Of a DNA stretch of 64,000 nt, positions 46,341-55,255 are shown one piece after another (the first letter of the stretch is position 1; every line of letters begins with the position of its first letter). Origin of the DNA: Geobacter sp. FeAm09 (GTDB lineage: Bacteria; Desulfobacterota; Desulfuromonadia; Geobacterales; Pseudopelobacteraceae); assembly GCF_008330225.1 (NCBI RefSeq), contig NZ_CP042466.1:1188501-1252500 (forward strand), given 5' to 3'. The notes below the pieces were generated by a model. It worked only from the letters and a program-made list of their open reading frames with translations, did no database searches and was not told the origin of the DNA. The translations under genes and the position numbers were made by a program.

Positions 46341-47258
46341 ATGAAGATACGTGTGAAATCTGTCAGGTGCTTGGCTGGGCTGGCTCTGTGTGCTCTAATA
46401 ACCCTGTCTGCGGCAACCGCTGGGGCCACCGAAGGAGGTGGCGGTACCTATCCGAATGGTGCTGAAGGCGTCATGGCGGGGGCACTTCCCCCACCGGGCC
46501 TGTACTACCTCAACTACCTCACCCATTATTCAGCCGACCAACTTAACGACAAAAATGGCAACAAACAGCCAGTTGATTTCCACGTCAACGTCACCGCCAA
46601 CGTGTCTCGTTTCGTCTATATGACCAACTATCAACTGCTGGGCGCCAACTATGGTATGTATGCGCTCGTCCCTCTGATCAATGGCAGTGGCACGCTCGGC
46701 ACTCCCGGCGGCAACTCAAGCAGCACCAAGAGTGGCGTGGGCGACATTTCCTTTTCGCCGTTCGTGCTGGCATGGCACTCCAAGAATTGGCACGCGGCTA
46801 CTGGTTTTGAGATTACCGCGCCTACGGGGCAGTACGACAAAAACAGGCTTGTCAATCTTGGCAGGAACTATTGGACCATCCAGCCGATTTTCACCGGCAC
46901 CCTGCTGAGTGATAACGGCCTGGAACTGTCCGGAAAGTTCATGTACGACTTCAATACCGAGAACACGGATACCAAGTACACCTCCGGCCAGGAATTCCAC
47001 TTCGACTACGCGGCCGCCTACCATACCGGTCCCTGGACGATGGGTGCCACCGGCTATTTCTACAAGCAGGTGTCCGATGACCATGGCGCGGGTGCTGCCG
47101 CCAACGACGGCAACAAGGGGCAGGTCTTCGCCATCGGCCCCACGGTCAAGTACGACTACAAGAACATGAGCATCGAGGCCAAATACCAGAAAGAAATGCT
47201 GGTGGAGAACAAGCCGGAAGGCGACAAGTACTGGGTCAAGGTGATCTGGGCGTTCTAA
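46341..47258 (+). CDS. Outer-membrane channel, Phenol_MetA_deg/SphA-like family
   Basis: A 305-residue exported barrel protein, signal peptide to about residue 30 (GATEGG). It has the pattern GxxxxPPGLYYLNYLTHYSAD, then GDISFSPFVLAWHSKNWHAATGFEITAPTGQYD and the terminal VKVIWAF. These are typical of the family annotated as putative MetA-pathway phenol degradation or SphA-like proteins, which aid passage of aromatic compounds. It fits with aromatic-sensing regulators on both nearby operons. Confidence 0.75.
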   Translation: MKIRVKSVRCLAGLALCALITLSAATAGATEGGGGTYPNGAEGVMAGALPPPGLYYLNYLTHYSADQLNDKNGNKQPVDFHVNVTANVSRFVYMTNYQLLGANYGMYALVPLINGSGTLGTPGGNSSSTKSGVGDISFSPFVLAWHSKNWHAATGFEITAPTGQYDKNRLVNLGRNYWTIQPIFTGTLLSDNGLELSGKFMYDFNTENTDTKYTSGQEFHFDYAAAYHTGPWTMGATGYFYKQVSDDHGAGAAANDGNKGQVFAIGPTVKYDYKNMSIEAKYQKEMLVENKPEGDKYWVKVIWAF

Positions 47259-47371
47259 TTTCCCACCACGGCGGCATGGTTCTGAACAGTGCGGGCCATG
47301 TCGCCGCATGGGTGGACTGTATCGACCTACCAGGATAGACCATACCAGCAAAGAGGCCAGGGTGCTGATAA

Positions 47372-49009
47372 ATGAATAAGCTTCGCAATATATCGATTCG
47401 TGCAAAGATCTGGTTGACGTTTTCCGTCCTGCTGGTTCTCACTTTTATCCTCGGTGCCATGTCGCTTAAAGAGATGGCCGGTCTGAATCGGATTTCATGT
47501 GAAATACAATCCCGGTGGCTCCCGTCAGTCCAGTGTGTTGCCAATATGACCCGTGAATCAAACTCGTTCAAGGTGTTGGAGTTGCGGCATATCCTTTCGC
47601 CATCGCCAGACGAGAAGAAGCAGTTTGAGAAGACGATGAACAATCAGTATGCCATTTATCTGGAAAATGAAGAACGCCTTGCCAAACTTCTGGTCACGGA
47701 CACGGGGAAACGGCTCCTGGCCGATTTGAAAGCATCCCAGGAAGCTTACGCGGAGAAAGCCCATGCCAGGGCCATGGAACTGTCGAACCAGGGGCAACAG
47801 GCGGCCGCCCGGCAAATCCTGGAGGTGGACGCGATCAAGGAGGACACCAAGTCCCATGAGAATATGGCGGCCCTGGTGAGCTACTGCAACCAGGAAAGCG
47901 AAACGGCGGTAGCGCGTGCGGCCCAGTTGTATGAATCCTCGCGTCGGATGATTTTGGCCACGATGGTGTTGGCCCTTTCCTTGGGGGTAGTGTTTGCTCT
48001 CCTGATTTCAAATTTGCTGCACAGGAACATCACCTCGTTGATGGCAGGTGCCCGGCAGATTGCCGCTGGCAAACTGTATATGAGGGTGGCGCGACGTTCG
48101 GGCGATGAAATGGGGCAACTCGCCGAGGCCTTCAACCAGATGGCCGACGACCTGTGCGACCTGATCGGGCAGGTCTCCACTACCTCTTCGAGTATTGCCG
48201 CTTCGTCAGGGCAGTTGCATGCCTCATCAGAAATTATGGCAACAGCCGTGGGCGGGGTTCTCGAGCAAGCGCTGATCGCCGCGACGTCGAGTGAGGAAAT
48301 GGCATCGACTTCCGGCGAAATTTCGCAAAATTGCCATCAGGCAGCCGAAGCGGCAACCTTGGCGAACCATTCGGCGGCTGAAGGCGTGGAAGTGGTCAAG
48401 GAGAGTATTACGGTGATGGGGCGCATTGCCGAGCGGTTCAGAGAGACGTCCATAACGGTTGAGCAGTTGGGTGGCCGTTCCGACCAGATCGGCACGATTG
48501 TCGGCACCATTGAAGACATTGCCGATCAGACCAACCTTTTGGCGCTGAATGCAGCTATCGAGGCAGCCCGCGCCGGAGATCAGGGGCGCGGGTTTGCCGT
48601 GGTGGCCGATGAGGTGCGCGCCCTGGCGGAGCGGACCACCAATGCAACCCGTGAAATCGGCAGCATGATCAAAACGATTCAGACGGAAACGTACGCTGCC
48701 GTCGCCTCCATGAAGGAAGGGGCAATGGAGGTTGAGCAGGGAACAAGCGGTGCCGATCGTTCAGGCAAAGCCCTTGACGATATTTTGCAGCAAGTTGGGG
48801 CGGTAACCGTGCAGGTCAATCAGATTGCCGTGGCTGCGGCGGAGCAGACCGCCACCACGCAGGAGATAAGCAACAATATTCATGGCATAAGTAGTGTTGT
48901 GCGGGAACGGGAGTATGCCATCAAGGATTCGCTGAGTGCCGCCCAAAACCTGGATGCCAGCGCTGAAAAACTGCAGGCGCTGGTCAACCGCTTCAGGCTT
49001 TCGGCGTGA
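47372..49009 (+). CDS. Methyl-accepting chemotaxis protein
   Basis: A 545-residue chemoreceptor. Membrane helices lie near residues 13-33 and 190-212 and enclose a periplasmic four-helix-bundle sensor. HAMP (residues about 212-265) and the signalling hairpin follow, with the invariant stretch [20 protein letters not shown] and [18 protein letters not shown]. The C-terminus lacks the NWETF-type pentapeptide. Located after the outer-membrane channel, it may direct cells to the substrate of the reductases. Confidence 0.92.
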   Translation: MNKLRNISIRAKIWLTFSVLLVLTFILGAMSLKEMAGLNRISCEIQSRWLPSVQCVANMTRESNSFKVLELRHILSPSPDEKKQFEKTMNNQYAIYLENEERLAKLLVTDTGKRLLADLKASQEAYAEKAHARAMELSNQGQQAAARQILEVDAIKEDTKSHENMAALVSYCNQESETAVARAAQLYESSRRMILATMVLALSLGVVFALLISNLLHRNITSLMAGARQIAAGKLYMRVARRSGDEMGQLAEAFNQMADDLCDLIGQVSTTSSSIAASSGQLHASSEIMATAVGGVLEQALIAATSSEEMASTSGEISQNCHQAAEAATLANHSAAEGVEVVKESITVMGRIAERFRETSITVEQLGGRSDQIGTIVGTIEDIADQTNLLALNAAIEAARAGDQGRGFAVVADEVRALAERTTNATREIGSMIKTIQTETYAAVASMKEGAMEVEQGTSGADRSGKALDDILQQVGAVTVQVNQIAVAAAEQTATTQEISNNIHGISSVVREREYAIKDSLSAAQNLDASAEKLQALVNRFRLSA

Positions 49010-49053
49010 TGGCAGGCATATACAACTGAGCAAAACCAGAGAAAGGACCGGTT

Positions 49054-49251
49054 ATGTGCAAAGCAGGCGGCGGACTTGAAAGGGACATTCTTATCGCTCA
49101 GTTGACCACGCTTGTCAACGAGTGGGACAAAATCATCAATTCATCTGATGCGGATGAATCGGATCATGTCATGAAGCACGGCATCATGATGTGCCGCAAC
49201 CATGTCGCCGCTCTTATCGGCCAGCAACTGCTGGAGCACCACCACCATTGA
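49054..49251 (+). CDS. Small protein of unknown function
   Basis: A 65-residue helical protein, AAAGGACC before the ATG, with two Cys (C2 and MMCRNH) and a His-rich end (LEHHHH). It lies between the chemoreceptor and the dehydratase-like genes. The repeated helical content and the CxxH-like end could bind metal. No family recognised. Confidence 0.5.
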   Translation: MCKAGGGLERDILIAQLTTLVNEWDKIINSSDADESDHVMKHGIMMCRNHVAALIGQQLLEHHHH

Positions 49252-49302
49252 TGGCCGCTCCGGGAGATTACCCATCAGTTAAAAGAAGAGAGGGTCATTA
49301 CC

Positions 49303-50460
49303 ATGCCTAATACATTGAAATCCATAGCGCTGCAGCAGCTGCAGGAAGCGGCCGGCACACTTGCCGGTCCGGCGGTAAAGGAGTGGAAACAGCAGGGGGG
49401 CAAGGTTCTGGGATGCATGTACAACTATATCCCGGAGGAACTGATCACCGCAGCAGGGCTCTTGCCGTATCGCATGCGAGCGACCGGCAGTACCGGTTCA
49501 GAACTCTCGGAAACCTGCTTTACCCAGGTGAACTGCAGCCTTGTCCGGCACTTCTTCGATTCCGGCCTGCGCGGGGATCTGGGGTTTTTGGATGGCGTTG
49601 TTTCAGTCAACAACTGTGACCATATGCGCAGGCTCTATGACAACTGGGTTGCCAAGATCAAGGTCGGTTACCAGCACTTCATGCCGTTTCCGAAAAAGAG
49701 CGGGCTTGAGCAGGTTGAGGCATACCGGCTGCAGCTGGAGCGCTTCAAAGCAGAACTGGAGGAGCATTTCGGGGTCGAGATCACGGACGAGAAGCTGTGC
49801 GATGCGATCACTCTGCACAATGAGACCCGAGGTCTCCAGCGACGGCTCCATGAACTGAGAAAAGGCGAGGCCCCTCCCATAACGGGTGCCGAGGCAATGG
49901 CCGTCATGGTTGCCGGGGGCAGCATGCCGAGAAAGCAGTACAATGCCATCCTCAAACAGCTGCTGGACGACTGTGCCAATGCTGAGGGTATCAGTGATTA
50001 CAAAGCCCGCTTGATGGTAATTGGCGGAGAACTCGATGATCCGAAACTTATCGAGATAATCGAAAGCCAGGGCGGTCTTGTTGTTGCGGACTCCCTTGGC
50101 TACGGCTCCAGGGGCTGCGCCTGTGATGTGGATACCACGGGTGATCTGCTGACGGCACTGTCACGCTATCAGTTGATGCAGCATCCGGCCGACCCGCGCA
50201 TTAATGGCACTTCTGCCGCCAGGAACGCCTATGCCAGCGATATGGCAACGTCCGGCAGGGTTGACGGCGTGGTTGCGGTCCGCCTGCCACAGTGCGATTT
50301 GTGGGGGCTGGAACTGCTCAACCTGTCGAGACATTTCAAAAGGGATAACATCCCGTATCTGTCACTGGAGGTGGAATATGTTCTCGGCAGCATCGGCCAG
50401 CTTAAAACAAGGGTTCAGGCGTTTACGGAAAGCATTGTGGAGGCGAAACATGTCAAATGA
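49303..50460 (+). CDS. 2-hydroxyacyl-CoA dehydratase/benzoyl-CoA reductase family subunit (HgdB/BcrC-like)
   Basis: A 385-residue subunit. Conserved cluster-ligand Cys are in GCMYNYIPEEL, SETCFTQVNCS and SVNNCDH, and a Rossmann-like part follows (RLMVIGGELDDPKLIEIIE, GSRGCACD). The family holds [4Fe-4S] or double-cubane clusters and does ATP-driven low-potential reductions or dehydrations, for example hydroxyglutaryl-CoA dehydratase, class I benzoyl-CoA reductase and the double-cubane protein. It overlaps the next subunit gene by 11 bases. Substrate unknown. Confidence 0.85.
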   Translation: MPNTLKSIALQQLQEAAGTLAGPAVKEWKQQGGKVLGCMYNYIPEELITAAGLLPYRMRATGSTGSELSETCFTQVNCSLVRHFFDSGLRGDLGFLDGVVSVNNCDHMRRLYDNWVAKIKVGYQHFMPFPKKSGLEQVEAYRLQLERFKAELEEHFGVEITDEKLCDAITLHNETRGLQRRLHELRKGEAPPITGAEAMAVMVAGGSMPRKQYNAILKQLLDDCANAEGISDYKARLMVIGGELDDPKLIEIIESQGGLVVADSLGYGSRGCACDVDTTGDLLTALSRYQLMQHPADPRINGTSAARNAYASDMATSGRVDGVVAVRLPQCDLWGLELLNLSRHFKRDNIPYLSLEVEYVLGSIGQLKTRVQAFTESIVEAKHVK

Positions 50461-51730
50461 GAAGAGAGGCTTGCAGCGGTTTTGCGAGTATCGTGACCGT
50501 ATTCAGAGCTTCATTGACGGCATCAGCTCATCACCGGAACCGAATCCGGTTCTGTTGAAGTTCTTCGGTATCATCTTGGAAAACGACAAGAAAACGATCG
50601 ATTGCATCGAAAACAATAAGCCGTTGCTTTCCGGCTGGTACGGTAATGCGCCGGAAATTTTTGCCGCCATGGACGTGCACTATTTCTGCGCTGTCGACAA
50701 CATCCTGGCCCATCAGCCGTTTACCAGTGACCTGGAGGGGATGGATGCCTCGGCCGTTCCGTCCGATATGTGTGGGCTGATCAAGTTGGGCGTATATGGG
50801 GTGGAGGCTGGCCTGGTGCCCGTTCCTACCGCCATGATCACCATGCTGGAGCCGTGCGACGCCCAGTCGGCCATCCATGAGGCGTGGGAGAACACCGATG
50901 CCTGGAAAGGCGTACCTACTTTTATCCTCGACCCTGCCTACGGCAACGACAAGGAGGATTACGTCTACTTTGCCGGTGAATTGAAAAGGATGATCGCGTT
51001 CCTGGAGGACCATCTGGGGAGAAAGATGGATTACAACAAGCTGCGCGAGGTGGTCGAACGAACCAACGAGCAGTATGCTGCCTGGGCGGAATACAACGAA
51101 CTGCGCCGCGCCATCCCGTGTCCGCATGATTCGTTTGTCGGCTCAAAACTGGGGTGGGGAGCAACGCAGCATGTTACCGCCGGGCTCCCGGAAACGACGG
51201 AGATGTTCAAGATGCTGGCCTATGACGCCGAACAGAAGGTCAAACAGGGAATCGGAGCGCTGCCGAAGGAGAAGGTCAGGGTGCTTTGGGCCGACCTGGT
51301 GCCGACCTGGGCCGATCCGTTGGCGGCCTGGCTGGCCGAAGAGTGTGGCGCCAATATCGTCATGGATTTCCAGGGGTATACCCCCTACGAGCATATCGAT
51401 ACGTCCAGCGTGGAAAGCATGCTGCTCGGGCTTGCCAAGCGCAACATGGCCGAGGTGCCGATGATTCGGCAGGCCAGGGGGACCGTGGATGTCATGATCG
51501 AAGACATAACGCGGATCGTCAGGGACTACAAATGCGATTGTGTTTTCTTCCCGGGGCACGTAGGTCACAAGGACCAGTCCGCTTCCATCGCTTTCATCAA
51601 AGAAGCCTGCCGCGACCTGAAGATCCCCTTGCTGATTTTGACGGTGGATAACTTTGACCCGCGCTACACGCCGTTTGATGTGCTCAAGCGCCAGATTACG
51701 GAGTTTTTCAACGCACACGGCTTGTTGTAG
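50450..51730 (+). CDS. 2-hydroxyacyl-CoA dehydratase/benzoyl-CoA reductase family subunit (HgdA/BcrB-like)
   Basis: A 426-residue second subunit with Cys at PSDMCGLIKLG, MLEPCDAQS and RAIPCPHDS as likely cluster ligands. The C-terminal half has DCVFFPGHVGHKDQS and the family ending IPLLILTVDNFDPRYTPFDVLKRQI, similar to HgdA/BcrB. GGAGG precedes ATG 50450, inside the previous gene. Together with the 49303 product and the activator at 51930 it would make a two-component, ATP-dependent reductase. Confidence 0.85.
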   Translation: MSNEKRGLQRFCEYRDRIQSFIDGISSSPEPNPVLLKFFGIILENDKKTIDCIENNKPLLSGWYGNAPEIFAAMDVHYFCAVDNILAHQPFTSDLEGMDASAVPSDMCGLIKLGVYGVEAGLVPVPTAMITMLEPCDAQSAIHEAWENTDAWKGVPTFILDPAYGNDKEDYVYFAGELKRMIAFLEDHLGRKMDYNKLREVVERTNEQYAAWAEYNELRRAIPCPHDSFVGSKLGWGATQHVTAGLPETTEMFKMLAYDAEQKVKQGIGALPKEKVRVLWADLVPTWADPLAAWLAEECGANIVMDFQGYTPYEHIDTSSVESMLLGLAKRNMAEVPMIRQARGTVDVMIEDITRIVRDYKCDCVFFPGHVGHKDQSASIAFIKEACRDLKIPLLILTVDNFDPRYTPFDVLKRQITEFFNAHGLL

Positions 51731-51929
51731 AAAAATTGAAAAAAGCAGGGAAGGGTTGCAGAAAATGCGGCAGGCGGTCTTTGCCACTAAAAAATCAAGC
51801 AAGCATTCCGGCACAAGCTCGATGAGTTCGTTGGCTTCTGTACGACATGCGCCATGTGATGTCGAAGTGCTCATGCTCTCTTGGGTGCCAAAGGTCGTCT
51901 GCCGCAGAAAATGACTATGGAGAGGTTTT

Positions 51930-52715
51930 ATGCTCGTTGCTGGTTGTGATCTCGGGTCTGCTGCCGGGAAAGCGGTCATCATGGCCGATGGAGAAATCCG
52001 TGCCTGGGCGGTTGTACAGGCCACCACAAGTCCGGAGAAAACGGCTTTTCTGGTTTTGGGCGAGGCGGCTAAGCTGGCAGGACTGAATACGATTGAAGAC
52101 CTGCAGTACATCATGGGTACCGGTTATGGCCGTGCGACGGTTTCCCTTACCCATGACAACATGTCAGAAATCAGTTGTCATGCCCGTGGCGCCCACTGGC
52201 TGCACCCGGCTGCGCGTACGGTTGTCGATGTGGGCGGGCAGGATTGCAAGGTGATTTCTATTGATGATGAAGGCAGGGTGCTGGATTTCCAGATGAACGA
52301 CAAGTGCGCCGCTGGAACGGGGAGGTTCTTCGAGGCCATGTCCAGGGTGTTGCACTGCTCGCTGGAAAAGTTTTCCGAACTCTCCATGCAGTCGGACAAC
52401 CCGGCCAACATCACCAAACAGTGCAGCGTGTTCGCAGAATCCGAGGTGGTCACGCTGATAAATAACGGGGTGCCGGTGCACCACATCGCCGCCGGGCTGA
52501 CCGACTCCATAGCCCGCAGGTTGCTTGCCATGGTGTACCGTCTTGGCGCCGTCGAGGATATCGTGGTCACGGGTGGGTGTGCCAAGAATGAGGGCATGGT
52601 CAGGTCACTGGAAAGCAGGCTGGGGCATACGATAGTCAGGCTGGCCCAAAATCCGCAGACCGTCGGCGCCCTGGGGGCGGCCCTGTTCGCGCGTGAAAAG
52701 CTTATGCAAAAGTGA
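51930..52715 (+). CDS. ATPase activator of the dehydratase/reductase (HgdC/BadF/BcrA-like)
   Basis: A 261-residue ASKHA-fold ATPase. Motifs are GCDLGSAAGKAVI (phosphate 1), GTGYGRA, VDVGGQDCKVI and MNDKCAAGTGRFFE, and CSVFAESEV supplies the second cluster Cys. VTGGCAKNEGMV is the adenosine motif. The homodimer bridges one [4Fe-4S] cluster and injects an electron into the dehydratase component on ATP hydrolysis. It begins 200 bases after the HgdA-like gene. Confidence 0.92.
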   Translation: MLVAGCDLGSAAGKAVIMADGEIRAWAVVQATTSPEKTAFLVLGEAAKLAGLNTIEDLQYIMGTGYGRATVSLTHDNMSEISCHARGAHWLHPAARTVVDVGGQDCKVISIDDEGRVLDFQMNDKCAAGTGRFFEAMSRVLHCSLEKFSELSMQSDNPANITKQCSVFAESEVVTLINNGVPVHHIAAGLTDSIARRLLAMVYRLGAVEDIVVTGGCAKNEGMVRSLESRLGHTIVRLAQNPQTVGALGAALFAREKLMQK

Positions 52716-52778
52716 CCTCGGTCCGAACAGTAGTCTGAAACTGCCGTATCGCAGTCAAAACAGTGCCATTGGGGTGAT

Positions 52779-53603
52779 ATGTCTTTATTTGATGAACAGA
52801 TTCGACAGGTCTTCCGTTACCAGGAACATATGGCGGACAAAGGGAATTACGTTAGAGAGGTGCAATGTCCCTGGCCTGTGGTCAACGGGCGGGAAGAATT
52901 CCCGTTCAAAGTCGGTCCAGGTGCCGGTTCCGGCCTTGTGCTGAAATCCGAGACTTTTCTGGAACTGGGTAGCCCGACGGCAGGTTCCTGTGCCTTTGCC
53001 CTCTTCTCCGACCAGACATCTGCCGTGCATGACGGGAGAGTGCGATTGATTGGCCCGGATATCCATGAGTCCGACGAAAAGACGTATCCGTTCGGGCAGG
53101 TAATCATGGCAGCCGGTGCAGACTTGACCGAAGCTGATTACCATAGCCTGTGCCAGAGCCAGTATGTCGGAGACCAGGTCGAGGGATTCATGGTCAAGAG
53201 TACTCCAGGTCATATTTGGGGCAGGGTCAGCCGCCAGGCAGCGCAGAAAGGCTTTAACTTTGCCTTCCTGGGAGGAGCGCTGATTGCGTTGGTCAAGGCC
53301 CAGATTCCTCATGTCACCCACATGGAGGTATTGTTTGTAACCTCCGACAAGGCAGACTTGCAGCCTTTGGTTGAGATTGGGGGTGCTGTTGCACAGATTG
53401 CCAAAGCGATCAAGGAACGGCACTGGAAGGAGCGGGGGATAGACATTGACGAGTGTGCCTTTGGCGGACACTGTGGAAATTGCAGTGACAAGTCTGTTTG
53501 TGACGAGGTCAAAAAGCACCTGCACAGCCGCAAGCACAAGATTGAAGAACTTGACTACCACGGAACCAGCATGGTTTTGCAGCCATCCGAGAAGAGGAAT
53601 TGA
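52779..53603 (+). CDS. Acetyl-CoA synthase/CO dehydrogenase beta-subunit-like protein
   Basis: A 274-residue protein that resembles part of the acetyl-CoA synthase/CdhC family (RLIGPDIHESDEKTYPFGQVIM, EGFMVKSTPGHIWGRVS). Its C-terminal Cys group GGHCGNCSDKSVCDEV may bind an Fe-S cluster. It is much shorter than catalytic ACS, and I see no full A-cluster set. In this cluster it may be an accessory or corrinoid/Ni-type partner of the HgdB-like enzyme; role unknown. The next gene, CooC-like, starts 5 bases later. Confidence 0.6.
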   Translation: MSLFDEQIRQVFRYQEHMADKGNYVREVQCPWPVVNGREEFPFKVGPGAGSGLVLKSETFLELGSPTAGSCAFALFSDQTSAVHDGRVRLIGPDIHESDEKTYPFGQVIMAAGADLTEADYHSLCQSQYVGDQVEGFMVKSTPGHIWGRVSRQAAQKGFNFAFLGGALIALVKAQIPHVTHMEVLFVTSDKADLQPLVEIGGAVAQIAKAIKERHWKERGIDIDECAFGGHCGNCSDKSVCDEVKKHLHSRKHKIEELDYHGTSMVLQPSEKRN

Positions 53604-53608
53604 TAACG

Positions 53609-54400
53609 ATGAGCAGTATGGCCAATCAGGGGAATAACACCAGAATCTATGCTGTCTGCGGTAAAGGCGGGGTTGGAAAGACCGCCTTCACTGCCATGCT
53701 GACCAGGGCTTTGCTGGATAGCGGGCGGGCCGGCCGGCTGCTGGTGATCGATGCGGACCCGGCGCAGGGGGTGACCAACGCCTTGGGGATGCAGGTCGAA
53801 AAGACCATGGGGCAGGTCCGGGAATCCATTATCACAGCAGCCAGGGATGGTCGCACCAGCGAACTGGCTGAAATCACCAATGCGATCGACTATCTTGTGA
53901 TGGAAGCGCTGGTTGAGTCGGATAGTCTGGCTTTGCTGGCCATGGGGCGTACCGAGTCTTTGGGCTGTTTCTGCCCCGTTAATGATCTCTTGCGGGATGC
54001 CGTCACGGCAGTGGCCGGGAAGTTCGATACCATCCTGATTGATGGTGAGGCCGGCCTTGAACAGATAAACCGCCAGGTTGTGGAAGCGTTGGACTGCCTG
54101 ATCATGATGACGGACTCTTCGGCGCGGGGGCTCCGGACCGTCGCCATCCTTAAAGAGATGATCGAAGAGAAAAAGGTCATACGGTGTAACAGGACGGGAG
54201 TTGTTTTCAACAGGGGTGACATTGACGAGAATTATTTGGCTCAAGCCGCTGTGAAGGTCGGAGTCAACGTCTTTGGTTTCGTCCCGCAGGACCCGAATGT
54301 GGCAGATTACGACTTGGTCGGCCGCCCCCTGCTGGAACTTCCCTCCGATTCTGAAGCTCTCGCGGCTGTGCGCAGGATTGCGGCAATTCTGGAACCATGA
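53609..54400 (+). CDS. CooC-like P-loop ATPase (CO dehydrogenase/ACS maturation factor type)
   Basis: A 263-residue SIMIBI ATPase with the deviant Walker A GKGGVGKT, switch I region DADPAQGVTNALG, CFCPVNDLLR (the CxC pair that binds nickel in CooC dimers) and a Walker B region FDTILIDGEAG. CooC proteins insert Ni into CO dehydrogenase or ACS. Its linkage to the ACS-like gene suggests a Ni- or Fe-S-containing partner in this cluster. Confidence 0.85.
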   Translation: MSSMANQGNNTRIYAVCGKGGVGKTAFTAMLTRALLDSGRAGRLLVIDADPAQGVTNALGMQVEKTMGQVRESIITAARDGRTSELAEITNAIDYLVMEALVESDSLALLAMGRTESLGCFCPVNDLLRDAVTAVAGKFDTILIDGEAGLEQINRQVVEALDCLIMMTDSSARGLRTVAILKEMIEEKKVIRCNRTGVVFNRGDIDENYLAQAAVKVGVNVFGFVPQDPNVADYDLVGRPLLELPSDSEALAAVRRIAAILEP

Positions 54401-54465
54401 AAGAGATTGCATCGAGCGTTGCCATGCGCAGACCGGGGCCGCCGCCCCCGGCCTGCGCAGTTGGA

Positions 54466-54504
54466 GCCCGTGGAGTTCTCCTCCTTCCTCCACGGGCCTT
54501 CTTT
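54466..54504 (+). terminator. Terminator after the CooC-like gene
   Basis: Stem GCCCGTGGAG/CTCCACGGGC (54466-54475, 54488-54497), loop of 12, followed by CTTCTTT. Confidence 0.75.
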
Positions 54505-54533
54505 CCACCGATGAAAACAAAAGGACTGAGAGT

Positions 54534-54962
54534 ATGCAACTACACACTTACGGGCAATATCCCCCCTCGTGGCATGGCATGGTGATCGAGCAACAACGCT
54601 TGACCGAGCGGAAGCCCACCTGCGACAGCCGCTACCAGAACATCATCGGCCCGCTGGACACCATGATCGAACTGCTCCGCAAAAAACCGGACGTGAATCT
54701 CGCCAGAGAACTGGACCGGCTCCTGGATACCATCATGGAGCACATCGGTTTGGAAAATAGCTACATGGAAATGGTCGCCTTTCCCCAGGCAGCCCGGCAC
54801 CGTCTGGACCACCAGATCCTGTGGGTTGACACTGCCGGATTGGCCCACCGCTTCGACAAGCGCCTTGACGTACTGTACGGCGAGTTGGTTTCGATCCGTG
54901 TGCGCTGGATGGACCATATCAGTGTCCATGACCGGGCCTTTGAGGCATACTTGGTGTGCTAG
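54534..54962 (+). CDS. Degenerate hemerythrin-like protein (copy C)
   Basis: A 142-residue paralogue of the proteins at 2142 and 22936. H70, E74, H89, H93, H128 and D133 match the hemerythrin ligands; the first His is Tyr (Y34, in CDSRYQNII). AAGGACTGAG precedes the ATG. Two ECYC Cys-rich genes follow, then an MFS transporter gene. It may bind oxygen, NO or another small ligand with an altered centre. Confidence 0.65.
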   Translation: MQLHTYGQYPPSWHGMVIEQQRLTERKPTCDSRYQNIIGPLDTMIELLRKKPDVNLARELDRLLDTIMEHIGLENSYMEMVAFPQAARHRLDHQILWVDTAGLAHRFDKRLDVLYGELVSIRVRWMDHISVHDRAFEAYLVC

Positions 54963-54972
54963 GAGGATACTT

Positions 54973-55188
54973 GTGGGAAATGGTGCAGATGACAGGCATG
55001 AAGAACAAGGTGGCAGTGGCTCCCTGTGTTGTTTTGTAAAGCATCCTTTTCCCGAGTGCTACTGTCTCGATATTACCAGCAGGAATGTTCCCAGCATAAT
55101 AACATATTGCATTGATGACAGTATTTCTTGCCCGATATACCAGCGGAGGGCCGGAAAAAGCGAAGCGGGTGACAAGCAGCCTTTATGA
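54973..55188 (+). CDS. Small ECYC Cys-rich protein (copy C1)
   Basis: A 71-residue protein from GTG 54973, 5 bases after AGGAGGA. The pattern is LCCFVKHPFPECYC, YCIDDSISCPIYQRR. It is closely similar to copy B at 23389 and starts 11 bases after the hemerythrin-like stop, so the two are very likely co-translated. Unknown function. Confidence 0.6.
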   Translation: MGNGADDRHEEQGGSGSLCCFVKHPFPECYCLDITSRNVPSIITYCIDDSISCPIYQRRAGKSEAGDKQPL

Positions 55189-55255
55189 TGTTGGGGCAGC
55201 GTTAGGCTGGCGTGGCGCGTTTGCATAGTTCCTGTATGTTTGCTGTCAACGGAAC

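Noticed and set aside
49054-49251. C-terminal LEHHHH suggesting a cloning-vector His-tag
   Set aside because: Only four His, a natural codon context (CTGGAG, not an XhoI CTCGAG) and a continuous genomic setting; it is coincidence.
51764-51913. 49-codon frame between dehydratase subunit and activator genes
   Set aside because: No ribosome site and no recognisable similarity; could be chance or a remnant of another gene.
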